64,000 bases of DNA from Sporocytophaga myxococcoides DSM 11118 (GTDB taxonomy: Bacteria > Bacteroidota > Bacteroidia > Cytophagales > Cytophagaceae): contig NZ_KE384560.1 in NCBI RefSeq assembly GCF_000426725.1, forward strand, positions 456,960 through 520,959, written 5' to 3'. Numbering within the stretch: position 1 is the stretch's first letter; the number at the start of each line of letters is the position of its first letter. Below are positions 1 through 8,130 of the stretch, one piece after another. The position numbers were made by a program, and so were the translations under genes. A model generated the notes under the pieces. It worked only from the letters and a program-made list of their open reading frames with translations. It was not told the origin of the DNA and made no database searches.

Positions 1-180
1 CAAATGATGGAGGCTCCAGAGGTGGAAGAAGAGGAAGTTCAGATGAAGAAGGGGCCTATTCAAATGATGGAGTCAGGAGAGCAGGAAGAAGAAGAGTTGC
101 AGATGAAAAAAGGTCCGGTTCAGAAGATGGAATCTCCTGAGGTTGAAGAAGAGGAAGTCCAGATGAAGAAAGATGGCGGT
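1..180 (+). repeat. Three tandem 60-bp coding repeats
   Basis: Units at 1-60, 61-120 and 121-180 each encode 20 residues: a QMME or QKME start, an acidic middle and QMKK near the end. The third unit ends in DGG instead of GPI/GPV. The array probably begins upstream of the window because base 1 falls exactly at a unit boundary. Confidence 0.85.
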
Positions 181-2109
181 AATGCAAATGTTGCTTCTTC
201 CCCTGCTGAAGTAAGCGGAAGCCAGATGCCTCATGCTGTGAAGGCTAAGATGGAAGCAGCTTTCAATGCGGATTTTTCCAATGTTAAAATACATGAAGGT
301 GATAAAGCAGCTTCTATGGGTGCATGGGCTTATGCCCAAGGTGAAAATATTCACTTTGCACCTGGAAAATACAATCCGAATTCTACAGGTGGTCAGGAGC
401 TATTAGGGCATGAGCTTGCTCATGTGGTGCAACAAAGAGAAGGAAGGGTAAAAGGTACAATGCAGGCAAAAGGTCCTACTGTCAATGATGATCCGGCTTT
501 GGAAAATGAAGCCGATGAGCTTGGTTTCCTGGCTGCTCATTCACTTGAGGCGGAAGAAGAAGAGGAAGAGGTTGAACCATCACGTCCTGAATATGTGGTA
601 AGTACATGGGGGGCTAACATACTTCAGGAGGCAGCGCCGCATAAGCCTACGGGAAAACAGATTCCGGTAGGTGAAAGACTTACTCTTTTAAGCACAGGTG
701 ACAAGGGAATTGGTAAAGTGAAAATCCAAAGTACTGGCGAAGAAGTTTGGACTTCAATGTCTAAAATGACTGAGGTGAAGTTGGAAATAGAAGATCAGTT
801 ATACAGAGTGTCAAAGGAAGGTACTAAAATTTATCCGAGTCCATTCAGCACCAAAGGCACCAGCGTTTCTTTAACACAAGTCCAATACCTTAAAATACGT
901 GAATCCTGTGGGAAATTTGTAAGAGTAGAGGTCTCCCCAACTCAGTGGGGCTGGCTAAAGAAAGAAGAGTTACTCCATAAACCTAAGGATACAGAAGATA
1001 ATTTCTCATCATTCACTGAAATTACTGATTGGACAACGCTTGATGAGGTTGATGAGGAGACATTTAAAAAAATAGAGGCAAATAGAAGTGCCATTAATGA
1101 CAGAACTGATACGGAGACTTATGGAAAAGGTGGCGGGAACGTATTAAGCAAAAGTGGAAAAGGCTATATGTATACTGGTAAAAATCTTTATGATTCCCCT
1201 GTAACAGGTTCATCTGAAAAAGATACAGACGTTAAAACATCTATAAATACTGAGCTGAAAAGAGAAGGTGGTTATTCTTCCATCAATACCTGGGACGGGC
1301 AAGTCTTTACTTATGGTCGGGGTTTTGCAACAGGAGGTTCTCTTGTGAAGTTGCTTAAGATTATACTGGCGAAAGATCCTAAGTATAAGAACATTTTCCT
1401 GCAGGTGGGAATCGGCATTAAAGGAAATGATATCGTAGTTATTGGAAATGACAGAAAAGTTACCGCAAACGATGAATCGAAAAAGGCCTATGCAGCTTCT
1501 CAACTCATTCGTTCCGATGCAAGATTACAAAGCTTTTTTATAGAGCTTGGTGAAAAGAAAGAATATGGTCAGGATGTTGCAGATGCGCAGGTACAACTGC
1601 TCCAAACCAGTGGAGCATTCAATTATCCTTCATATGTAGTTGATACGGAAAATAATACTTATAAAGATAATTGGAATGCATCATCCGTAAGGTTGATGGC
1701 TCACCTGAAACATTGGGCTCCTGGAGGTGCAACCTGGAATACTACTGATTACAGCGATACCAAAGGTGACTTGATGCAGGTAATTTATAAATACATTACC
1801 GAAACCGCTAAAAAATCTGTTTTTGTTAAAGCTACTCATTCAAACAATGTTATAGAATGGTCGGCGTCTCTGCTTGTGTTAAGTAAACTAAAAGAGTTTT
1901 CCGAACCGCAGGGAATAGGTTATTCTACATTTATTTCCACCTATAATGATGATTATTATAAGGATCTTGAAATAAAGAATAAGAAGGTGTACCTGAAAGG
2001 GGAGAATAAAGTATTAAGCAATGCTATTATATTAAAGGATGGTAGTAAATACAGAATTGTGGTGCCAATGGGAGCTAAGCTTGATGCACATTTAACCGAA
2101 GAAAAATAA
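1..2109 (+). CDS. DUF4157 (HELAH) protein, eCIS-associated type, 5' truncated by window edge
   Basis: The frame is open from base 1, and the first codon (Gln) already belongs to a repeat unit, so the real start lies upstream; the first ATG is at 4. Three tandem 20-residue units alternate a QMME/QKME start, an acidic EEEE stretch and a QMKK end. A DUF4157 domain follows (about residues 72-170, counting from that ATG) with HELAH at 136-140 and a downstream ENEADELG that could supply a third metal ligand. DUF4157 is known from proteins encoded with extracellular contractile injection systems. A middle section (about 260-320) looks SH3-like. The C-terminal third has [11 protein letters not shown] around 422-432 and a nearby TYGRG, faintly like lysozyme-type enzymes. 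I infer a secreted or injected effector. No sheath or tube gene is visible here; one may lie upstream. Confidence 0.75.
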   Translation, partial: QMMEAPEVEEEEVQMKKGPIQMMESGEQEEEELQMKKGPVQKMESPEVEEEEVQMKKDGGNANVASSPAEVSGSQMPHAVKAKMEAAFNADFSNVKIHEGDKAASMGAWAYAQGENIHFAPGKYNPNSTGGQELLGHELAHVVQQREGRVKGTMQAKGPTVNDDPALENEADELGFLAAHSLEAEEEEEEVEPSRPEYVVSTWGANILQEAAPHKPTGKQIPVGERLTLLSTGDKGIGKVKIQSTGEEVWTSMSKMTEVKLEIEDQLYRVSKEGTKIYPSPFSTKGTSVSLTQVQYLKIRESCGKFVRVEVSPTQWGWLKKEELLHKPKDTEDNFSSFTEITDWTTLDEVDEETFKKIEANRSAINDRTDTETYGKGGGNVLSKSGKGYMYTGKNLYDSPVTGSSEKDTDVKTSINTELKREGGYSSINTWDGQVFTYGRGFATGGSLVKLLKIILAKDPKYKNIFLQVGIGIKGNDIVVIGNDRKVTANDESKKAYAASQLIRSDARLQSFFIELGEKKEYGQDVADAQVQLLQTSGAFNYPSYVVDTENNTYKDNWNASSVRLMAHLKHWAPGGATWNTTDYSDTKGDLMQVIYKYITETAKKSVFVKATHSNNVIEWSASLLVLSKLKEFSEPQGIGYSTFISTYNDDYYKDLEIKNKKVYLKGENKVLSNAIILKDGSKYRIVVPMGAKLDAHLTEEK

Positions 2110-2111
2110 GT

Positions 2112-2987
2112 ATGTCTCAGTTGAAGTTCCTTATAGTTTTTTTTATTGTCTGCTTAAACTCGTTAATTACTTTAGGACAGAATAATAACAGTCTTCCTTC
2201 AGATTCAAGGATACATAAAGATCTCAATACATTCTTTAGAAAATATTATTCAAAGCAGTTCCTTGATCCTAAAGTTTACCAGACCCAAGACCTGGATATG
2301 GTTGCCTTTGATTTTGAAAGAGAGGATACATTGCGACCGGATCAGATATCAGTTCAGAAATTTTCCGGATACTTTATGGATACCGTTTCCCGGGAATGTC
2401 TTGTGCTGATCTCTCCTGCAAACACCTACCCAACCGGCCCTATCTGGGGAGTTCCCTATTCGATGCTGTTTGTCTATAAGTATCAAAGTAATAAATGGAG
2501 GCTTATATATGCAGAGAATTTTTTTGGAAGGCTTGAACTCCTATCACTTAATAAGACTAACAAGCTTAACCAGATACACGTGAATATTGATTACTGCAAT
2601 CAAGGCCTTTGTCAGTGGCTGACTTCTATATATAGTTTTCAAAACAACAAGTTGGATACAATCTTCTATAATAATTCCTATAATGATCTTATGTCACTTG
2701 CTTCGAGGATTGAGACTAAAGACGAATATCTCACCAGTCCTCTTCACGGAGATACCTTAGGAAATGAGATTCATCTGGATGAAATCAAAGATTTAAATGG
2801 AGATAATATAAATGAGGTTATTATGAAGGAAGAAATTACTTTGTTTAATGCAATAAGAAAGGATGGTTTGTATTATGAAACATTAACAAGAAAAAAAGTC
2901 TACCAATACCTCAATGGTAAACTTAAACTTTCAAAAACTTTTCCATATGTTAAAGAAGAGTTAAGTTATCAGTTTAATAATGAATAG
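2112..2987 (+). CDS. Secreted hypothetical protein, partner of the DUF4157 gene
   Basis: This 291-residue protein begins two bases after the DUF4157 stop codon, so the two are almost certainly cotranscribed. It starts with a Sec signal peptide (hydrophobic residues about 5-20, ending LGQ), so it should be periplasmic or secreted. Near residues 223-235 there is a DLNGDNINE stretch resembling the calcium-binding loop seen in FG-GAP and VCBS repeats. I recognise no family. The tight linkage to a putative toxin-like protein suggests an immunity or accessory role, but that is inference only. A stem-loop follows directly after the stop codon. Confidence 0.7.
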   Translation: MSQLKFLIVFFIVCLNSLITLGQNNNSLPSDSRIHKDLNTFFRKYYSKQFLDPKVYQTQDLDMVAFDFEREDTLRPDQISVQKFSGYFMDTVSRECLVLISPANTYPTGPIWGVPYSMLFVYKYQSNKWRLIYAENFFGRLELLSLNKTNKLNQIHVNIDYCNQGLCQWLTSIYSFQNNKLDTIFYNNSYNDLMSLASRIETKDEYLTSPLHGDTLGNEIHLDEIKDLNGDNINEVIMKEEITLFNAIRKDGLYYETLTRKKVYQYLNGKLKLSKTFPYVKEELSYQFNNE

Positions 2988-3022
2988 CCGGATGAATATT
3001 GCTTAATTCACCCGGCGTATTT
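2987..3022 (+). terminator. Stem-loop terminator
   Basis: An 11-bp arm (2987-2997) pairs with 3006-3016 with one mismatch and is followed by a T-rich stretch. It lies between convergent genes and would end the DUF4157 operon. Confidence 0.6.
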
Positions 3023-3025
3023 TAT

Positions 3026-3580
3026 TTATTTTTTTACATCATCATCTTCGTCTGCGAAATCATCCTCATCAAAATCGTCTTCATCAAAGTCTTCCTCATC
3101 AAAGTTCTCGTCTTCGTCAAAGTCCTCATCTGTATCTTCGTCACTTTCTAAAATCTCAAGTCCATCAAAGCTGGGGGCTATAGTCTCAGCTTCAGAATCA
3201 AGATATAAAACAACAGATGGGTTTTCTTCATCTTCGGCTACATCCAATAGAAGGAGCCCTGCATGGCCCATTTCGGCATAACTGTCAATGTTGTGAGAAA
3301 GACCTAGTATTCCAAAAGGAACCCATTCTTTATTCTCAACTTTTTCAATACAATCGTCATCCATGTAGTAATCATAAATGTCCATAAGGTCACTACCATT
3401 ATGACTTAAAAAATCACTCATCTGATCTTCAGTCATGCCCTTAGTCTGGGCAATTATTTTGTCATGTTCTTTTTCTAATTTACCCCAGTCGAATACGTGC
3501 AGGTTTTCATCTTCATCATTGATGATTACTGTTAAGGGCTTTCCAACAAAGGGTTTTAATAACTTTGATATAGCTTCCAT
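3026..3580 (-). CDS. SUKH/SMI1-KNR4-like protein with long acidic tail
   Basis: The 184-residue cytosolic protein has two parts. Residues 1-145 are globular and include a run of hydrophobic strands followed by NPSVVLYLD and APSFDGLEIL, a pattern reminiscent of the SMI1/KNR4 (SUKH) fold, where a strand with a bound acidic loop precedes an SF..F/L ending. Residues about 146-184 are almost only Asp, Glu and Phe (repeated DEDDFDEDD units). SUKH proteins include many immunity proteins, and it stands convergent to the DUF4157 operon, but the assignment rests on pattern only. The tail could mimic nucleic acid or bind basic partners. Confidence 0.55.
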   Translation of the reverse strand: MEAISKLLKPFVGKPLTVIINDEDENLHVFDWGKLEKEHDKIIAQTKGMTEDQMSDFLSHNGSDLMDIYDYYMDDDCIEKVENKEWVPFGILGLSHNIDSYAEMGHAGLLLLDVAEDEENPSVVLYLDSEAETIAPSFDGLEILESDEDTDEDFDEDENFDEEDFDEDDFDEDDFADEDDDVKK

Positions 3581-4053
3581 TTTCTGTCAGGTATTTTTTT
3601 TGTGTAATGATAAGAAATATTTTACAATCAGAAATTCTTTTAAAGAGACTTTTCTTCTGTATAGCTTTTGGAAATTTTAGTATTGAATTGCTTTTTTTAA
3701 CTCACTTAGTTCTAACATACAGTATCTTTATTAATTTTTCCTTGAAATTTAAGCTATATTTCAGTAGAGGCTACTGACATCCTGTTGTCACCTATCCTTA
3801 TCTTCTTTGTTTACTATAATTTTAATACAGATACCATAAAGAAGAAGAATTTTGAACTATTCAGTCTGAAGAATTTAATATTAATGGATTCTGCTTAGTA
3901 ATTTAAGTTTTCCCAAATGCCAGATGTTTGCACTGTATGAAGAGATCAGAGATTTTCAGAGCAGCCTTTTGAAATGATTATTTTTGAATACCTAAATAAC
4001 TCATTTATTAGATATAAAAATTAAATTTGAATAACTCTTAACTATAAAAAAAT
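3581..4053. other. Intergenic region, no gene seen
   Basis: This 473-base stretch between divergent genes is AT-rich. Short open frames in it look random. It should carry promoters for both flanking genes; the only motif I can point to is TAAATTTG at 4022. Confidence 0.5.
4022..4029 (+). promoter_or_regulatory. Bacteroidota -7 element (TAAATTTG)
   Basis: It matches TAnnTTTG and lies 24 bases before the ATG at 4054. No convincing -33 TTG at proper spacing was found. Confidence 0.35.
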
Positions 4054-4518
4054 ATGGCTGAACTACTGGAAACATACGTATCTTCTCCTGATAGAGAGGT
4101 TTTGAATACCAGAATTGTAAAAGGGACCAGAGAACAGGTTTTTAAAGCCTGGTCCAACCCTGATAATTTAAAGAGATGGTGGGGACCAAAAGGTTTTACA
4201 AATACTTTTAATGAATTTAATTTTCATCCCGGAGGTAAATGGTCATTTATAATGCATGGTCCGGACAAGAAGGACTATCCAAATGAAAGTGTTTTTGTGA
4301 AGATTGAAGAACCTGGGCTGGTCGTATTGAATCATATTTCGCAACCAAAATTTCAGATAGAAGCAACATTTGAAAAAATCTCTGAAGATGAAACAAAAGT
4401 ATACTTCAGGATGATTTTTAAAACGCCGGAAGAATGTAACAATCTTAAAGGGTTTGTTACAGATAAGAATGAAGAAAATTTGGATCGACTTGAAGTCGTG
4501 TTGAAAGATTTGCAATAA
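4054..4518 (+). CDS. SRPBCC/AHSA1 domain protein
   Basis: The 154-residue protein matches the AHSA1 (Hsp90 ATPase activator-like) branch of the START/Bet v1 fold. It has the start strand with NTRIVKGTREQVFKAWSNP, then the characteristic RWWGPKGF, a FHPGGKW turn and the C-terminal helix. These are small cytosolic hydrophobic-ligand-binding proteins whose substrates are mostly unknown. It is single-domain, full length for the family and apparently monocistronic. Two other ligand-binding-fold genes occur further on (10353 and 16745). Confidence 0.85.
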   Translation: MAELLETYVSSPDREVLNTRIVKGTREQVFKAWSNPDNLKRWWGPKGFTNTFNEFNFHPGGKWSFIMHGPDKKDYPNESVFVKIEEPGLVVLNHISQPKFQIEATFEKISEDETKVYFRMIFKTPEECNNLKGFVTDKNEENLDRLEVVLKDLQ

Positions 4519-4615
4519 ATGTTTACTCATGAAGAAAAGGAACTGATTGGGTTCAAATAATGAATTAGTATTATTTTAGAATGATTTTTTGAATCTGATT
4601 TATAACTTTTAAAGC

Positions 4616-4623
4616 TAAGTTTG
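4616..4623 (+). promoter_or_regulatory. Bacteroidota -7 element (TAAGTTTG)
   Basis: It matches TAnnTTTG, with a TTTG at 4588-4591 whose 24-base spacing is slightly long. The ATG at 4645 lies 21 bases downstream. Confidence 0.4.
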
Positions 4624-4644
4624 TACAACTAAATCTTTATTTAT

Positions 4645-5307
4645 ATGGGCTGGAAAGCATCAGCAATCATTGTACATTCAGGTAAGGAAACAGATCATAA
4701 ATCCTTATTGACTGAATTAGGTTTTTCTAATTTGTCGAAGATTAAAGCTAGGACGGTGGAAGAGGTCATAAATCCGAATGACAATGAAGTCTATATTGGC
4801 AGATATAAAAACAATCTTATAATATGTGCTCCTGATATGCCCATGAGTTTCTTTGAGGAAACACCAGGACACGCGGAGAAGATATTGATAGATAAATTCC
4901 CGGGTGCAGAAATATGCGCTATTGTTTTGCATAGTGTTGTAAATCTTTGGGGATATTCTGTAACCAAAGATGGACAGAAGATACGTGCCAGAGCAGGAAG
5001 CGCAGATGATGGGACTTTTGTGGAATTTGGTGAACCTTTGAAAGAGGAGCTTGAATTATTATCTAAATCTCAGATTAATGCAGAAGGGAGACGTGAGTAT
5101 ATTTTTGAAGACTATCCTGATGAGCCTATGTCTGAAGATCAGGTAGGAGAAGAGTTTGTGTTTGAGATAACTGGCAAGTACCTGGGTGAACCACTTGATA
5201 GTTGTGAAGATTTTTTATTCGAGACAAGGCTGGAAGGTTATAGTTATTCCAAAATCATAAATTCTTTTTCAGCAAGTGGGGGCAAGCCTTGGTGGAAGTT
5301 TTGGTAA
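4645..5307 (+). CDS. Conserved hypothetical protein, possibly DUF6928-like
   Basis: The 220-residue cytosolic protein starts MGWKASAIIVHS and is rich in strands in its first 130 residues. It includes an HSVVNLWGYSV segment and a SADDG loop, then a charged C-terminal half. The opening and the LWGYSV region resemble proteins grouped as DUF6928, but I recall this only weakly. No catalytic motif is evident. It ends in an aromatic GGKPWWKFW tail. It has its own promoter-like motif and precedes a DUF1905-type gene by 36 bases, so the two may be cotranscribed. Confidence 0.6.
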   Translation: MGWKASAIIVHSGKETDHKSLLTELGFSNLSKIKARTVEEVINPNDNEVYIGRYKNNLIICAPDMPMSFFEETPGHAEKILIDKFPGAEICAIVLHSVVNLWGYSVTKDGQKIRARAGSADDGTFVEFGEPLKEELELLSKSQINAEGRREYIFEDYPDEPMSEDQVGEEFVFEITGKYLGEPLDSCEDFLFETRLEGYSYSKIINSFSASGGKPWWKFW

Positions 5308-5343
5308 AAAGGTATAATATTTCCCATTAAAACCAATCTGTTG

Positions 5344-5841
5344 ATGGCTAAATCAAAAACTGAAATGCCACTTGTTAATGCTGATTATATTCTTGAGAAG
5401 ATTTCCGGCAAAGGAGGGTGGACATACGTTGTCATCAATGAAATTCCACCAGACAAAAGGGCAAAATTTGGGTGGGTAAAAGTTAAAGGTAGTATTGATA
5501 ACTTTGAGCTAAGTCAATATAAACTTATGCCTATGGGAAATGGAAAGTTATTCTTACCTGTCAGGGCCGAGATAAGAAAGAAAATCAAAAAACAGAAAGG
5601 AGATAAAGTCAGGGTAATTCTTTATCTGGATGAGCGTCCATTAGGCATTCCAGAAGAGATAATGGAATGTTTTAATAATGAACCTAAAGAAGTCTTTCAA
5701 AATTTCTCAGCTTTTACAGAAGGTGAACAAAAGGTTTATCTTGATTGGATTTACGAAGCTAAAAAGGAAGATACCAAGGCTGAAAGGATCGTGAAGATGA
5801 TGGATAGATTAGCAGAAAATAAGAGGTTACATGACCTTTAA
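5344..5841 (+). CDS. DUF1905/OmdA (YdeI-type) protein
   Basis: The protein has a DUF1905-type beta-barrel half (about residues 10-95, with GGWTYV, a GW.KV.G turn and LPV.AEIRKKI..KGD). A short C-terminal YdeI/OmdA helix region follows (FTEGEQKVYLDWIYEAK.EDTKAERI). Members of this family are sometimes labelled bacteriocin-protection proteins, with little biochemical proof. I chose the ATG at 5344 over the in-frame TTG three bases upstream. Length (165 residues) and domain order are normal. Confidence 0.8.
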   Translation: MAKSKTEMPLVNADYILEKISGKGGWTYVVINEIPPDKRAKFGWVKVKGSIDNFELSQYKLMPMGNGKLFLPVRAEIRKKIKKQKGDKVRVILYLDERPLGIPEEIMECFNNEPKEVFQNFSAFTEGEQKVYLDWIYEAKKEDTKAERIVKMMDRLAENKRLHDL

Positions 5842-5862
5842 AAGTTGTGGCATATGAATTGT

Positions 5863-5870
5863 TAAGTTTG
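5863..5870 (+). promoter_or_regulatory. Promoter candidate (TTG ... TAAGTTTG)
   Basis: TAAGTTTG is preceded by TTGTGG at 5845, 15 bases upstream. It lies 31 bases before the lipoprotein ATG at 5902. Confidence 0.4.
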
Positions 5871-5901
5871 AAAAACACATTTATGTAAACCTAAATTAAA
5901 C

Positions 5902-6324
5902 ATGAGAAAATTACTTTTATTAGGATTGATTATTTTTTTAGGTTGTAAAAAGGACAAGGACGTTTCATTAAATACTTCCTGCTCTTCAATTCCAGCAGGC
6001 AGTGATACACTTTATGTTGATAAATATAAGCTTGATCTCATTTGTCTATTAAATGATAAAATGAAGGGATCATTGGAGATATTTGATGAAAATGGGAATA
6101 AGATTAATGAATCTGCGGGGTTTTCTTTTAGCCTGGTCCAGCTCAGAAATGGAAGCGATTGTTGGGAGACTCACAATATAAAAGAGATGAAGGGGCAGGA
6201 TGATACATTTGTCAGTGTTTTTTCTGGATATCCTTCAAAATTTAACAATAGTAATACAGAAGTTACCATTGGCTTTAAAATTTATGATAAAGAATATTAT
6301 CTGAAAGATGTCAGAGTTTATTAA
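5902..6324 (+). CDS. Small lipoprotein, unknown function
   Basis: The 140-residue protein has a lipoprotein signal with lipobox FLGC (Cys15) followed by KKDKD, so it is expected to be membrane-anchored. The rest is strand-rich, like a single Ig-like or transthyretin-like domain, ending in a YYLKDVRVY strand. Cysteines at about 27, 48 and 93 may form a disulfide. I recognise no family. It precedes the SDR gene by 13 bases. Confidence 0.7.
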   Translation: MRKLLLLGLIIFLGCKKDKDVSLNTSCSSIPAGSDTLYVDKYKLDLICLLNDKMKGSLEIFDENGNKINESAGFSFSLVQLRNGSDCWETHNIKEMKGQDDTFVSVFSGYPSKFNNSNTEVTIGFKIYDKEYYLKDVRVY

Positions 6325-6337
6325 TTAATATAAATAG

Positions 6338-7096
6338 ATGATTACCACAACAGAGAAAGTTATACTAATTACGGGAGCCAGCAGAGGTATTGGAGCTGCA
6401 ACGGCGCTTCTGGCAGCTTCTCGTGGATACCATGTTTGCGTAAACTATGTCAAAAATGAAGTAGCTGCCAATGCTATTGTTAAAAGGGTAGAAGAGGGGG
6501 GAGGCAAAGCTTTTGCCTGTAAGGCAGATGTTGGAGAGGAAGAACAGGTTAAAGAGATGTTTAGACTGATTGATCTTAAACTCGGTCCAATAACCGCTCT
6601 GGTCAATAACGCAGGCACTCTGGAGCATCAATCAAAGTTGGAGGGTATAAGTCATGAGCGATTTTTAAGAACACTTAAAAATAATATCCTAGGAACTTTC
6701 TTATGTTCTAAAGAAGCCATTTCACGAATGTCCATCCGTAATGGTGGTAATGGAGGCAGTATTGTGAATGTTTCTTCTATAGGATCAAAAACAGGCTCTC
6801 CTGGAGAATATATTGATTATGCTGCTTCTAAAGGCGCTATTGATTCTTTTACAACTGGCCTTTCCAAAGAGGTAGCGCCCGAAGGAATAAGAGTTAATGC
6901 GGTAAGACCTGGATTTATTTACACAGATATTCATGAAAGTGGGGGCGAGCCTGGAAGAATAGACAGGATTAAATCAACAATTCCAATGTTGAGGGGTGGG
7001 AATCCCGAAGAGGTTGCGAATGCAATTCTTTGGCTGCTATCTGAAGAGGCATCTTATACTACCGGAGCATTTATTGATATTGCAGGAGGCAGATAA
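6338..7096 (+). CDS. SDR-family NAD(P)-dependent oxidoreductase
   Basis: The 252-residue classical short-chain dehydrogenase/reductase has the cofactor motif TGASRGIG near residues 13-20, NNAG near 90, catalytic Ser in VSSIGS near 147, YAASK near 161-165 and RPGFIYT after it. The substrate cannot be told from sequence; closest in style are FabG-like and YgfF-like sugar or ketone reductases. It lies 13 bases after a lipoprotein gene, possibly cotranscribed. Confidence 0.9.
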   Translation: MITTTEKVILITGASRGIGAATALLAASRGYHVCVNYVKNEVAANAIVKRVEEGGGKAFACKADVGEEEQVKEMFRLIDLKLGPITALVNNAGTLEHQSKLEGISHERFLRTLKNNILGTFLCSKEAISRMSIRNGGNGGSIVNVSSIGSKTGSPGEYIDYAASKGAIDSFTTGLSKEVAPEGIRVNAVRPGFIYTDIHESGGEPGRIDRIKSTIPMLRGGNPEEVANAILWLLSEEASYTTGAFIDIAGGR

Positions 7097-7134
7097 AAAA
7101 AGAACCTTCCGTAAAGCAATTGCCGGATGGTTCT
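7094..7134 (-). terminator. Rho-independent terminator of the MBOAT/SGNH operon
   Basis: Arms 7101-7111 and 7124-7134 pair with one mismatch. On the minus strand the stem is followed by a run of T (7100 down to 7094). Confidence 0.8.
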
Positions 7135-7156
7135 ATATATACGTAGTCTTCAAATA

Positions 7157-8116
7157 TTATTTCAGCGCAAATACTCCATCATCCTGCAGCTGTTTCATGT
7201 AAAGCAAGCTTCCTTTTTTATTCAGGTGAAGGTAATCTGAGTAGCATGTTTTATCATTGGTGAAGCGGCAATAATCTCTCACCTCAACACCTGTATGATT
7301 TTTAACTGCAGCAAGAAAATCTTTGATGTTATGAATTTTGTTCAGCCATATAGAATGGTATGGTGCTATTACAAATTCAACTCTGGCATTGTGCTTCTTA
7401 GCTACGTCAGCTATGGCCTTTAGATTATCAAGTCCTATTTGTTTAATTACTACATCAAGGCTATCGTCGAGGTTATCATGCGTTAAAAGCTCTTCTTTTA
7501 TTTGTTTATTCAGGATCCAGTCTCCTTCCTGCTTTCCCAGATAATACAATGCTCTGTGGAATAGTTCAGAATTGTACTGGTAAAGCTTTGATATCTGGCA
7601 TCCTCTGGCAGTTGCAGGGGATACACCTTGAATAAGAGCAGACATTTTTTCTGACTTGCTTATATATGGCCTGAAACTGGTGATTACCTGATCTTCAGTT
7701 CTCATGACCAGACTAATATCAACTATAACAAGCTTTGCTTTATATCTTTCAAAATAGTCTTCAATAAGTACTTGCCCAACTTCTCCTGGCAAAGCATTAT
7801 AACTTAAGTTGAGTGTAGTCATTCCTGTGATCCTTCTTATCTCAGGCTCATAATACCCGTTTCCTCTGGAGTTTCCAAGTATGACGATATCTGCTTCACC
7901 TTTGCCATTGTACAACTTTGAATAACGAAGGTTGCTTGTCATGGTAAGATATTCAAGGAAGGAACCTATGCAACGGTCTCCAAGAAATATCAGAGGAATC
8001 AATACTAAATAAAACCAAAGCCTGTTCTTTTCTTTCTTTACAGCTTCAGATTTTATCTCAACTTCAATGGAAGGAGCTTTTATCTCGCTAATATTTTCAA
8101 TAACAGATTCTTTCAT
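7157..8116 (-). CDS. Membrane-anchored SGNH-like (AlgX/DltD-type) protein
   Basis: The 319-residue protein has a cytosolic N-terminus, one transmembrane anchor (about residues 33-55) and an extracytoplasmic SGNH-hydrolase-like domain. The nucleophile region reads ILGNSRGNGYYEP, with Ser in a GNSR context. A C-terminal SDYLHLNKKG supplies the Asp-x-x-His pair. Such proteins work with MBOAT acyltransferases to move acyl groups onto extracellular polysaccharides or teichoic acids. It lies 14 bases downstream of the MBOAT gene on the same strand. A role in O-acetylating an exopolysaccharide is likely, with substrate unknown. Confidence 0.75.
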   Translation of the reverse strand: MKESVIENISEIKAPSIEVEIKSEAVKKEKNRLWFYLVLIPLIFLGDRCIGSFLEYLTMTSNLRYSKLYNGKGEADIVILGNSRGNGYYEPEIRRITGMTTLNLSYNALPGEVGQVLIEDYFERYKAKLVIVDISLVMRTEDQVITSFRPYISKSEKMSALIQGVSPATARGCQISKLYQYNSELFHRALYYLGKQEGDWILNKQIKEELLTHDNLDDSLDVVIKQIGLDNLKAIADVAKKHNARVEFVIAPYHSIWLNKIHNIKDFLAAVKNHTGVEVRDYCRFTNDKTCYSDYLHLNKKGSLLYMKQLQDDGVFALK

Positions 8117-8130
8117 TGCCCGCTGTCGAT

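Noticed and set aside
73-354. A 93-codon minus-strand open frame
   Set aside because: It lies fully inside the DUF4157 coding region and follows its purine-rich repeats; it is a shadow frame.
3435-3680. An 81-codon plus-strand open frame
   Set aside because: It overlaps the start of the SUKH-like gene on the opposite strand and has no recognisable domain.
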